Part shown: positions 35,397 to 43,552 of the stretch, piece by piece | Position numbering within the stretch: the stretch's first letter is position 1 | Layout of the letters: every line of letters begins with the position of its first letter | From: Sphingobacterium sp. PCS056 | GTDB lineage: Bacteria; Bacteroidota; Bacteroidia; Sphingobacteriales; Sphingobacteriaceae | Direction of reading: 5' to 3' | Length of the DNA: 64,000 nt | Assembly: GCF_023273895.1 (NCBI RefSeq) | Contig: NZ_CP096883.1 | Location: 2,728,001 to 2,792,000 of the forward strand | Program-made: the position numbers and the translations under genes | Notes under the pieces: model-generated | What the model was told of the DNA's origin: nothing | Seen by the model: only the letters and a program-made list of their open reading frames with translations | Database searches by the model: none

Positions 35397-38300
35397 ATGA
35401 TAAAACAATACCTAGGAATTTTTCTATTCCTATTTTTTATACATTATTCTGCAACAGCTCAGGAACATCAGAAATTAGATGGGGTATGGCGTTTCCGGTT
35501 GGATGAAAAAAATGTAGGGCTGGCACAAGGTTGGCAAAAACAAGATTTAGATAAACGTATTGCTATTCCTGGGACAACCGATCAGGCCAATTACGGTGAA
35601 AAAACAACAGGTTCAGATTTTGGGATCTTGACCCGAGCCTATAAATATTACGGTCCCGCTTGGTATCAAATGGATTTTGTTGTACCTGCGAACTGGAAAG
35701 ATAAACGTTTATATCTAAATTTAGAACGTGTGATGTGGGAGTCTAAGGTTTTTATTGATGATAAAGAGATTGCAACGTACGATGCGTTAAGTTCTGCACA
35801 TCTTCATGACCTTGGATATGTATCACCCGGAAAGCACCGATTGACGGTACGTGTCAATAACGATATGATCCACAATATAGGAGACAAAGGTCACGTCTAC
35901 ACAGAATATACACAAAGTATTTGGAATGGCATGGTTGGTCAGGTAGAGTTGATTGCTAAAAATGCGATAAGATTACAAAATCCGCAAGTATTTACGAAGA
36001 TCTCTCCAAAAAAGCTGCAGATAAAAGATACTCTCGTAAATGAAGGCGGGGAGCGTAGAAATCTTTCGCTATCCATCATATTATCAGATCGTAAGACGAA
36101 GGATAAAGTCTTTGAGACAAAAAAGAATATTGACGTGCGAGGCGTACGACAAGTATTGGATATAGAAGAGCAGATGCCGGATTTAGTGAAATTATGGGAT
36201 GATATGAACCCAAATTTGTACACGCTTTCTATTCAAGTTCTAGATAAGAAAAACAATGTGTTGGACACGAAGGAAATGGAAATAGGCTTTCGTGAGATTA
36301 CAGCTTCTAAGTCAAAAATAATGATTAATGGCAAACCTGTTTTCTTTCGCGGAAACCTAGATTGTGTCCATTTTCCTTTGACAGGATATCCAGCAATGCA
36401 CGTTGAAGAATGGGAACGTATCTTTAAAATATACAAAGATTATGGTTTAAATCATGTTCGCTTTCACTCTTGGTGTCCTCCTGAAGCTGCATTTCAGGCA
36501 GCAGATCGCCTAGGGTTATATCTACAGCCTGAAGTAATATGGTTAGACTGGTGGATGGCCGCAGATAACCCAGGCCGTGAAGAGATGAATACAAAAGGCA
36601 GACCGCAAGGGTTGGGCAGTAATCCTTCGGCAGATGCTTTCACACAGAAAGAGATTTACCGCATGTTTGCATCTTACGGTAATCATGCTTCTTTTGCAAC
36701 CATGTCTATCGGTAATGAGTTAGGCAATTCAAATTTCGATGTGATGGAGTCATGGCTAAAACCTTATAAGGAAAATGATAACAGAAGATTGTACGCAGTT
36801 TCATCCGCACGTAAGATCACGGATATGGACCAATTTATCGCGACACATTATATTGATAAGCTTGGTGGTACGCGAGGTATACTCGGAGCACACACCGATT
36901 GGGATTTTGAAAAAGTATACAGTCAGTCTAAAATACCTGTCATTGCACATGAAATTGGGCAGTGGCCCGTATATCCGAAATGGGATGAGATAAAAAAATA
37001 TACCGGAGTATTAAAAGCGCGCAATTTTGAAGAATTCAGAGAGCAGGCGCGCAAAAACAATATTGAGGAGCAAAATGAAGAATTTGTTCAGGCATCAGGA
37101 GCATTGAATCAAATCATGTATAAACATGAAATCGAATCTTTCCTAAGAACGCCGTCTGCGGCAGGTATACAGTTGTTAAGTATGCAGGATTATCAAGGTC
37201 AAGGCGAAGCACTGATAGGTTGGTTGGACGTATTTTACGATAGTAAAGGAATCACAACACCCGAGAAATTTAGAATGCATAATGATACCACTGTTACCCT
37301 CTTGCGTATACCCAAATTTGTATGGAAGGCCGAAGAACCATTTTTAGCCAAAGTGCAACTGGCACATTATGGATCAACCGATATACAGGATGGTATCTAC
37401 TGGAATATCAAAGATGAAGAGAGTCGTGTAATTGCAAAAGGTACCTTTGCGAAAAGAACATTTGCTAGAGGCACTTCAGATCTAGTTGGTGAAATTAAAA
37501 CCAATTTATCTGCGGTTCAAAAAGCAGGTAAATTGACCGTAGAAGTTGGTTTGGAAAATAGAGCCAATAAAAATGAATGGCAGATATGGGTATATCCTAC
37601 AGTTAAAAAAGAGGAAACGAAAAAGGTCTATGTTGCAAATAGGTTTGATGCAAAAACTGAAGAAGTCCTTAAAAATGGAGGGACGGTATTACTGGATGCT
37701 TCCGATCTTGGAAACTTAGAGACCTCCGATATCATCAGTTATTATCCATTGTACTGGTCATTAACGTTCTTCCCGGGGCAAGGGAAAAATACCATTGGTA
37801 TGATCGTAAGAGATAAGCATCCTGCATTCAAAAGTTTTCCTACAGATTCACATAGTGACTGGCAGTGGCAGCATATTTATGGTGGAGCAAGAGCATTTTA
37901 TATCAATGATTTTCCTGCCTCATACAGACCATTGGCACAACCTGTAGATGATTTTCACAGAAACAATAAGTTGGCATCTATATTTGAAATGAAAGTGGGG
38001 AATGGAAAGTTGTTGGTGACTGGTTTTAACATACAAGATGAAAAAAATATTGTAAGTCAGCAACTTCGTTCAAGCTTATTAGCTTACGCCGCTTCAGATG
38101 ATTTTGATCCAAGTTTCGGTCGTGATGCCTCTCAGTTACGTAAAACGTTTACTTATATCGAGCCCTTAAAGACAGCTGTACCCTCTGAATTTTCAAAGGC
38201 AGTTTTATATGTAGAAGCAGGTAAATTGTCTAAGAAAATCAATCAAAATATTGGCTGGACAAAAGATCTCGATCAGAGTGAAAGTAAAAAGGGGACAACC

Positions 38301-38630
38301 TATACCGTTAAAGCCGATGGTGTTTGGAAGGATGAAACAAGTGCCGCTTGGCAGGGAAAGGAAATAGAGGTAGACGTAAAAGTACCACAAGGGATGATCG
38401 GTTCTCTATATCTGTTTTTCCATGACTGGAACAGTAATGGACGTGAAGCAGATATCAATTTCGAAGGACGTGACTATACACTCACCCGCCATGATAAAGA
38501 AGGCAAATGGGTCAAACTTCACGTTATGCGGGAAGATTCTAACGATGGTAATTTAAAGCTTAAGATAAAAGGAACGAAAGGACCTAATATTATGCTTTCT
38601 AAGCTGTCGCTTGTTGAAGATGTCGAATAA
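35397..38630 (+). CDS. GH2-family glycoside hydrolase with extra C-terminal domain
   Basis: The product is 1077 residues with a signal peptide (FFIHYSATAQ). The GH2 order is visible: sugar-binding jelly roll (about 28-185, DGVWRFRLDEKN...GPAWYQMDFVVP), an immunoglobulin-like domain (about 190-305) and a TIM barrel (about 310-600). Catalytic residues are probably Glu441 (SIGNELGNSN, acid/base) and Glu519 (IAHEIGQWP, nucleophile). After the barrel come about 300 residues of unclear fold and a C-terminal jelly-roll-like domain (about 975-1070). GH2 covers beta-galactosidase, beta-mannosidase and beta-glucuronidase activities; the sequence does not decide. It is a single-gene unit with its own promoter and terminator, just after the mannoside locus. 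Confidence 0.88.
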   Translation: MIKQYLGIFLFLFFIHYSATAQEHQKLDGVWRFRLDEKNVGLAQGWQKQDLDKRIAIPGTTDQANYGEKTTGSDFGILTRAYKYYGPAWYQMDFVVPANWKDKRLYLNLERVMWESKVFIDDKEIATYDALSSAHLHDLGYVSPGKHRLTVRVNNDMIHNIGDKGHVYTEYTQSIWNGMVGQVELIAKNAIRLQNPQVFTKISPKKLQIKDTLVNEGGERRNLSLSIILSDRKTKDKVFETKKNIDVRGVRQVLDIEEQMPDLVKLWDDMNPNLYTLSIQVLDKKNNVLDTKEMEIGFREITASKSKIMINGKPVFFRGNLDCVHFPLTGYPAMHVEEWERIFKIYKDYGLNHVRFHSWCPPEAAFQAADRLGLYLQPEVIWLDWWMAADNPGREEMNTKGRPQGLGSNPSADAFTQKEIYRMFASYGNHASFATMSIGNELGNSNFDVMESWLKPYKENDNRRLYAVSSARKITDMDQFIATHYIDKLGGTRGILGAHTDWDFEKVYSQSKIPVIAHEIGQWPVYPKWDEIKKYTGVLKARNFEEFREQARKNNIEEQNEEFVQASGALNQIMYKHEIESFLRTPSAAGIQLLSMQDYQGQGEALIGWLDVFYDSKGITTPEKFRMHNDTTVTLLRIPKFVWKAEEPFLAKVQLAHYGSTDIQDGIYWNIKDEESRVIAKGTFAKRTFARGTSDLVGEIKTNLSAVQKAGKLTVEVGLENRANKNEWQIWVYPTVKKEETKKVYVANRFDAKTEEVLKNGGTVLLDASDLGNLETSDIISYYPLYWSLTFFPGQGKNTIGMIVRDKHPAFKSFPTDSHSDWQWQHIYGGARAFYINDFPASYRPLAQPVDDFHRNNKLASIFEMKVGNGKLLVTGFNIQDEKNIVSQQLRSSLLAYAASDDFDPSFGRDASQLRKTFTYIEPLKTAVPSEFSKAVLYVEAGKLSKKINQNIGWTKDLDQSESKKGTTYTVKADGVWKDETSAAWQGKEIEVDVKVPQGMIGSLYLFFHDWNSNGREADINFEGRDYTLTRHDKEGKWVKLHVMREDSNDGNLKLKIKGTKGPNIMLSKLSLVEDVE

Positions 38631-38648
38631 TATATATCAACGTATTAT

Positions 38649-38678
38649 AAAAGGCCTTCCCATTCGGAAGGCCTTTTT
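38649..38678 (+). terminator. Terminator after the GH2 gene
   Basis: A perfect 12-bp stem (AAAAGGCCTTCC / GGAAGGCCTTTT) with a CATTC loop is followed by T. The remaining gap up to 39023 is very AT-rich and shows no gene. Confidence 0.92.
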
Positions 38679-39023
38679 ACGTATCATCCATGTATGATAT
38701 GTCAAAATGGATATCTCGAATTAAAATTATCATATATTAACCTATTTGATAACGAAATTTAAATCAGTGTAGCACCTTGCAATACTTCAATAGAAATATT
38801 TTGTATTTAGTTTTGCTAAACATTTTATGTTTTTTAATATGTAATTGACTGTTTGTTAATGTAAAATTTACATTTAAGTTTACTTATATTAAATTTTTGT
38901 TTATAAATTTGAAGTTAATTCATGTTGTTTTTTGTATGCTATTTACATCTTTAAGTGGAATGATTTAATAATGGGAAGAACTACAATTAATGGCAATTAA
39001 CGTAATTAAAGAACCAAATATTT

Positions 39024-39938
39024 ATGATGAAAATGAAAAAAATAATCGCAACTAATTTATTGTTGATTTTGACCACTGTTTGTACAGCGCTAGCAGCTGG
39101 ACCTAAAAGTAAACGAATAGTAATGATCGCATTGGACGGAATCTCTGTCGAAGGATTCAAGCAGGCACATACACCAAATCTTGATGCTTTAATGGCAGAA
39201 GGAGCATTATCAATGACTACTAGGGTGGTCATGCCATCCGTAACCCTTCCCAATTGGACCAGTCATCTTACTGGAAGTGGGCCAGAACAGCACGGAGTAG
39301 TAGATAATGGCTGGCAGATCGATAAATTCAAATTACCGGCAGTGGTAAAAGATGCTCAGGGTTATTACCCTTCTGTATTTACCGTTGTCAAAGAACAAAT
39401 GCCAAATGTTAAAACTGCCTTTTACTATAACTGGATTAATCTCTTCTACCCACATAATCAGAAAAATTTTGATGAAGTTAGCTACTTAAAAGATGATGCC
39501 TATATTGAAAATTACGATAAAGCATTTAATTTTATTGTGAAAAATAAGAAAGATCCAACCCTTGTATTCCTTTACTCAGTACATACCGATCACGCCGGGC
39601 ATAGTCATAAATGGATGTCTCCAGAATACATCAAATCGATTGAAGAAGCTGACGTGCAAATAGGCATATTTTTAGAGAAAATGAAAAAAGAAGGTCTATA
39701 TGAGAGCACCAATTTTATGTTCTTATCAGATCATGGTGGTATTGAATATGGACATGGCGGTGTAAGTGTAGATGAGATGATCGTACCTTGGGGTATCACG
39801 GGGCCAAAAATTAAAAAAGGATTAACAATTGAAGAACCTAACAATACAGTAAATACGGCAGCAATGATCCTCCACTTGTTTGGTCTAAAAAAACCATTAG
39901 CGTGGACAGGAGAAGTACTAGAATCTGTGTTTAAATAA
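39024..39938 (+). CDS. Secreted alkaline-phosphatase-superfamily phosphodiesterase
   Basis: The product is 304 residues with a signal peptide (MKKIIATNLLLI...ALAAG). It has the type I phosphodiesterase/nucleotide pyrophosphatase layout: first metal-binding Asp in MIALDGISVEGF, nucleophile Thr in PSVTLPNWTSHLTG, and metal ligands in HTDHAGHSHKW and FLSDHGGIEYGHGG. Length is on the short side for the family but the core is complete. It would split phosphodiesters outside the cytoplasm, for example nucleotides, glycerophospho- or sugar-phosphodiesters. It is not in an operon. With the metallophosphoesterase at 34 kb it could strip phosphodiester-linked groups from a glycan; this is inference. 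Confidence 0.9.
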   Translation: MMKMKKIIATNLLLILTTVCTALAAGPKSKRIVMIALDGISVEGFKQAHTPNLDALMAEGALSMTTRVVMPSVTLPNWTSHLTGSGPEQHGVVDNGWQIDKFKLPAVVKDAQGYYPSVFTVVKEQMPNVKTAFYYNWINLFYPHNQKNFDEVSYLKDDAYIENYDKAFNFIVKNKKDPTLVFLYSVHTDHAGHSHKWMSPEYIKSIEEADVQIGIFLEKMKKEGLYESTNFMFLSDHGGIEYGHGGVSVDEMIVPWGITGPKIKKGLTIEEPNNTVNTAAMILHLFGLKKPLAWTGEVLESVFK

Positions 39939-40263
39939 AGAATAATTTATATGAATAAAAGCTATCCGTAGACTAATCTAAACATCGTATGACAAAAGTT
40001 CCTTCATTTGGAAATAAAAAAATAAAGGGTTGAAAATAGTTCAGCCCTTTATTATTTCATGGTATAGATAAAATGTCGTTCAAGTGGGATAATCCATATA
40101 TCCGCGACTATCTCCAACCCCAAATACAGTATTTATCCGTGATTTCATTAATCGTAGCTCTTGTCACTACAGGCATAATACAGTCTGGGTTTATCAATTC
40201 CATACACACCTAAACAAAATGCATTGTTGAATAGTGTATGAAAAAGCGACAGGATTTTTTATA
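39939..40263. other. Intergenic stretch, no gene recognised
   Basis: Apart from the terminator at 40021 I see nothing that can be supported. Sequence around 40080-40250 is less AT-rich than most gaps here and could be the remains of a gene, but no frame gives a recognisable protein. Confidence 0.4.
40021..40053 (+). terminator. Terminator after the phosphodiesterase gene
   Basis: A 14-bp stem (AATAAAGGGTTGAA / TTCAGCCCTTTATT, one G-U) has a 5-base loop, with A-run before and T-rich sequence after. Confidence 0.8.
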
Positions 40264-40306
40264 AAAAAGAGAGCGGAATGAAATAACTCCATCCCGCTCT
40301 CTTTTT
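40264..40306 (-). terminator. Terminator after the lipoprotein pair
   Basis: A 17-bp inverted repeat (AAAAAGAGAGCGGAATG / CATCCCGCTCTCTTTTT, one mismatch) ends 12 bases past the stop of the minus-strand lipoprotein. T-runs exist on both strands, so it may work both ways. Confidence 0.85.
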
Positions 40307-40318
40307 ACAGAAGTTATC

Positions 40319-40810
40319 TTACTTAAGACTATCAACTTGTGTCGCATCTAATGCTTCAGCAATCCTTTTATAAGTGCCTGCTAGCGATCCGCCACCCGAG
40401 CAGTAATAATTTAAAACTCCATCATCTTCAGATTTTTCTGGTGCTATCGTTAAAGAAGTACCATCGAAAGTAAATAATACATTCTTTCCTTGAAGTGAGG
40501 CCTGATAAACTCCCTCTTTCACTTTGGTTGCATTTTTATCAAGTGTACAAGTCGGTTTTTTCTTGTCAGCACGAGATCTCACCTGTATCGTGATACTGCT
40601 GTCCTGTTCGCTTTTAATCGTGACACCAACCCAGTCAAACCCCTCTCTTCTTTTATCATATTCAGCAGTTACATAATTACCGTCTATGGTTAATGCAGGA
40701 GCCGTTTCAGTCGCTGCTGCCGGTGCTTGGGTTTTGGAAGTTGGTTGATTACAGCTGCTGAGTGTCAAAAGGAAAAATCCGGACACAATCATGCTTTTTA
40801 GAATATACAT
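40319..40810 (-). CDS. Small lipoprotein, copy of the N-terminal half of its neighbour
   Basis: The product is 163 residues with a lipoprotein signal (LLTLSSCNQPTSK). The mature domain (about 40-150) has the block IDGNYVTAEYDKRREGFDWV, a lone Cys in KPTCTLDKNA and another in YYCSGGGSLAGTYKR; the pair may form a disulphide. It is nearly the same as the first 155 residues of the next gene upstream, and even the DNA is almost identical over long runs, so this is a recent tandem duplication that lost or never had the C-terminal domain. The function of this domain is not known to me. Its neighbour's second domain hints at lysozyme inhibition. Confidence 0.82.
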   Translation of the reverse strand: MYILKSMIVSGFFLLTLSSCNQPTSKTQAPAAATETAPALTIDGNYVTAEYDKRREGFDWVGVTIKSEQDSSITIQVRSRADKKKPTCTLDKNATKVKEGVYQASLQGKNVLFTFDGTSLTIAPEKSEDDGVLNYYCSGGGSLAGTYKRIAEALDATQVDSLK

Positions 40811-40878
40811 TTGAAGTGATTTTATAGTTGCTTTAGTAAAACAAAAGGCCGACCAAACTACGTCTAAATGAAAAAAAA

Positions 40879-41859
40879 TTAAAATTCGCTAACCTTCTTG
40901 ACTACCAATTTTCGGGAAGCCTCTCCATCTTTTAGTTCATACTCGATTTGACGTGTTTTACCTGTTGGTTTTGCGTTTGTATCACCATCTTTATATATCG
41001 GGAAACGCTGTGCCAGAGATGTTTCTACCATAGCGAACTCATCATGCCCTTGATAACCTTGATTTATCTTCGAATTTTCTGATACTGGTGGAAAGAATAT
41101 TTGACTAATCGATTTACCATTGTTAACGGAATAAGCAATCACATTTCCGTAACTTCCGCTACCGTGAGATTGCGTATAAATAAGTAGCTCTGGATATCCA
41201 TCTTGATTCATATCCTCAATTTCAGCATTGATAATCGTTTCTCCTGTTATATCATGGTTAAGCATTTTATTGTCAACACTAAGACCTGCAGGAGTAATAC
41301 TTAATTGTTCTTTTCCAGCTTTCTTGATACTTTGTATATAGAAGGTGATACCTTGAAGACTTAAAGTTTTTTGATAGGAGGTTTTATCTATTTGCGTTGG
41401 ATCAAGTGCTTCAGCATTTTTCTTGTATGTTCCAGCTAAAGATCCTCCGCCCGAACAGTAGAACTTTAATATTGCTGCATCAGCAGGATTTTCTGGTTTA
41501 ATCGTCAAGCTAGTTGCATCAAATGTAAACAAGACCGCTTTTCCCTCTAAAGTTGCTCTGTATATGTTCTCAGTAGTTTTTGTTGCTTTTGCATCAAGTG
41601 TACAAGTTGGTTTTTTCTTGTCAGCACGCGATCTGACTTGTATTGTGATACTGCTGTCCTGTTCGCTTTTAATAGTTACACCAACCCAGTCAAATCCCTC
41701 CGCTCTTTGATCATAGTCGGCAGTCACATAATTGCCATCTATGGTTAATGAAGCTGCAGTTTCAGTTTCTTTAGCTTGAATTTTGGAATTTGGTTGGTTA
41801 CAGCTGTTAAGTGTCAAAAGAAAAAATCCAGACACAACGATGCTTTTTATAATATACAT
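40879..41859 (-). CDS. Two-domain lipoprotein with C-terminal PliI-like (lysozyme inhibitor) domain
   Basis: The product is 326 residues with a lipoprotein signal (LLTLNSCNQPNSK). Residues about 35-150 match the neighbouring small lipoprotein. Residues about 165-320 resemble PliI, the periplasmic inhibitor of invertebrate-type lysozyme: LSITPAGLSVDNKMLNHDI, then IINAEIEDMNQDGYPELLIY, GSGSYGNVIAYSVNNGKS, YQGHDEFAMVE and FPIYKDGDTNAKPTGKTRQI. The SGSY segment fits the Ser/Tyr loop reported as the lysozyme-binding site in the family. A lipid-anchored form would protect peptidoglycan from host or prey lysozymes. The family call rests on remembered motifs, not on a search. Confidence 0.75.
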   Translation of the reverse strand: MYIIKSIVVSGFFLLTLNSCNQPNSKIQAKETETAASLTIDGNYVTADYDQRAEGFDWVGVTIKSEQDSSITIQVRSRADKKKPTCTLDAKATKTTENIYRATLEGKAVLFTFDATSLTIKPENPADAAILKFYCSGGGSLAGTYKKNAEALDPTQIDKTSYQKTLSLQGITFYIQSIKKAGKEQLSITPAGLSVDNKMLNHDITGETIINAEIEDMNQDGYPELLIYTQSHGSGSYGNVIAYSVNNGKSISQIFFPPVSENSKINQGYQGHDEFAMVETSLAQRFPIYKDGDTNAKPTGKTRQIEYELKDGEASRKLVVKKVSEF

Positions 41860-42152
41860 TTAAAGTGATTTTATAGTTCTATATTATATAGCAAAAGACC
41901 TACCAGAAATAAAAAGTATGTAGGGTAAAAGGAGAATATCTTCATAGTACTACTTTTTTTTAATAGCCGAGGTAATATAGTGTCAAATCGGGTTAGTATT
42001 GTTGCAGTAAGTTGTTTTATATCCCATTAACTTTATGATCAATTCAATGATTATCTGTAAGCATAAATCTGTACAGATCGTATTCGTATTGTTGTGTATT
42101 GTTTTTTAAAGGTCTAATTGCAGATTGTATTGATTAAATATTAAAATAAGCT

Positions 42153-43202
42153 ATGATTAATAAAAGTAAAGTACTGGTCACGATGCTATGGATCATGGGT
42201 TTTTCGGTTTTTGCACAAACGAAGGTATATTTACCGGCATCATCTACACAACCTAGTAAATATCAGCTGGAACAAATCAAACGTCAATATGGTATGTTCG
42301 TCCATTTTGGAATCAATACCTTTCATAATGAAGAGTGGACAGACGGATCTAAACCCGCTTCCTCCTATAATCCGACTGCTATTGATGCTAAGCAGTGGGT
42401 AGCTACCGCTAAAAATTCAGGAATGAAATATATAATCCTGGTAGCGAAACATCACGATGGTTTCTGTTTATGGGATAGTAAATATACCGAGTACGATGTT
42501 GCTAATTCAGGAAATAAGACAAACGTAGTAGAAGAAGTAGCCAAAGAATGTGAAAAACAAGGAATACGATTGGGACTTTATTATTCTTTATGGGATCGCA
42601 AAGAAAATGGAGATGTTAAAGATGTAAAAGCAGATTTTGCTTACAATAAATATATGCTGAACCAAATCAATGAACTATTGAATTTGGCACAAAAGCATAC
42701 CAAGGTGGTCGAATTATGGTTAGATGGGGGCTGGGAAAAGGAGAACTACCGCTGGCCAGTACAACAGATCTATTCTAATGTAAAAGAGCGGGCACCTCAA
42801 TGCCAGGTAGGGGTGAACTGGACTGTCGGTTCTCCACAAAATGTTGACCAACATCCTATACTTCCAGATGATCAGCAGGAATATTTCCCTATCCGTTATT
42901 TTCCAAGTGACTTCCGCTTAGGTGATCCGTATCTCCCAAAAAATCCAGATCCAAAATTGTTTGTTAATCAGTGTCAGGTATATTATATGCCATTCGAGAC
43001 AACTGTAGTTTTAGGGAAGAGATGGTTTTATCATACTGATGATAATACGCCACGCCCTGTTACTGAGCTCGCTGATCTTTATCATAAAGCAACGGCTCAG
43101 CATAATATTTTGATATTAAACGTAGGACCTAATCGTGCAGGTCAGATTAAAGATTCGGATGTAGCAGTACTACAGCAATTAAAAGTAAATTTGGGTATAT
43201 AA
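42153..43202 (+). CDS. GH29 alpha-L-fucosidase, single-domain form
   Basis: The product is 349 residues with a signal peptide (IMGFSVFAQ). The catalytic TIM barrel is clear: YGMFVHFGINTFHNEEWTDG, KYIILVAKHHDGFCLWDSKY (about 92-111) and VVELWLDGGWEK with the likely nucleophile Asp191. GH29 enzymes release terminal alpha-L-fucose with retention. There is no C-terminal carbohydrate-binding domain, unlike the two other GH29 proteins in this window. It opens the fucose-centred locus and has its own promoter region. Linkage preference is unknown. Confidence 0.94.
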   Translation: MINKSKVLVTMLWIMGFSVFAQTKVYLPASSTQPSKYQLEQIKRQYGMFVHFGINTFHNEEWTDGSKPASSYNPTAIDAKQWVATAKNSGMKYIILVAKHHDGFCLWDSKYTEYDVANSGNKTNVVEEVAKECEKQGIRLGLYYSLWDRKENGDVKDVKADFAYNKYMLNQINELLNLAQKHTKVVELWLDGGWEKENYRWPVQQIYSNVKERAPQCQVGVNWTVGSPQNVDQHPILPDDQQEYFPIRYFPSDFRLGDPYLPKNPDPKLFVNQCQVYYMPFETTVVLGKRWFYHTDDNTPRPVTELADLYHKATAQHNILILNVGPNRAGQIKDSDVAVLQQLKVNLGI

Positions 43203-43552
43203 CCAATCTATTACTTTTCACTATACATTCAATATTTCCAGTACAAAAATCAATCTTAATAATGAAATGTGTATTTTTATTAAATGCTAACATTATAAAT
43301 ACTGAATCATATTATTTTAGAATAACTTAACGTCAAATTAAATCTGGAGATCAGATTCTATTTTTAAATTCATGACTAAATTCTTGTAATAATAGGATGT
43401 AAGTGTATCTATTTTTATTATCAGAGTTAAAGTCTGTAGGTGGATGCAATTGCTGAAAATAGATTGATTGTTGGGTATTTCAATATTAAAATTGAATAAG
43501 AGCAAATTATGTAATCGTACTGTTATAGAAAGAAGCCAATAAATAAAGCTAT
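43203..43552. other. Intergenic region between GH29 and GH92 genes
   Basis: This 350-base, strongly AT-rich gap shows no gene, no clear terminator and no strong operator. Both neighbours point the same way, so it may carry the GH92 promoter. Confidence 0.5.

Noticed and set aside
40080..40250. Possible gene remnant in the gap before the lipoprotein pair
   Set aside because: A short minus-strand run of codons looks protein-like but is interrupted, and no family could be recognised.
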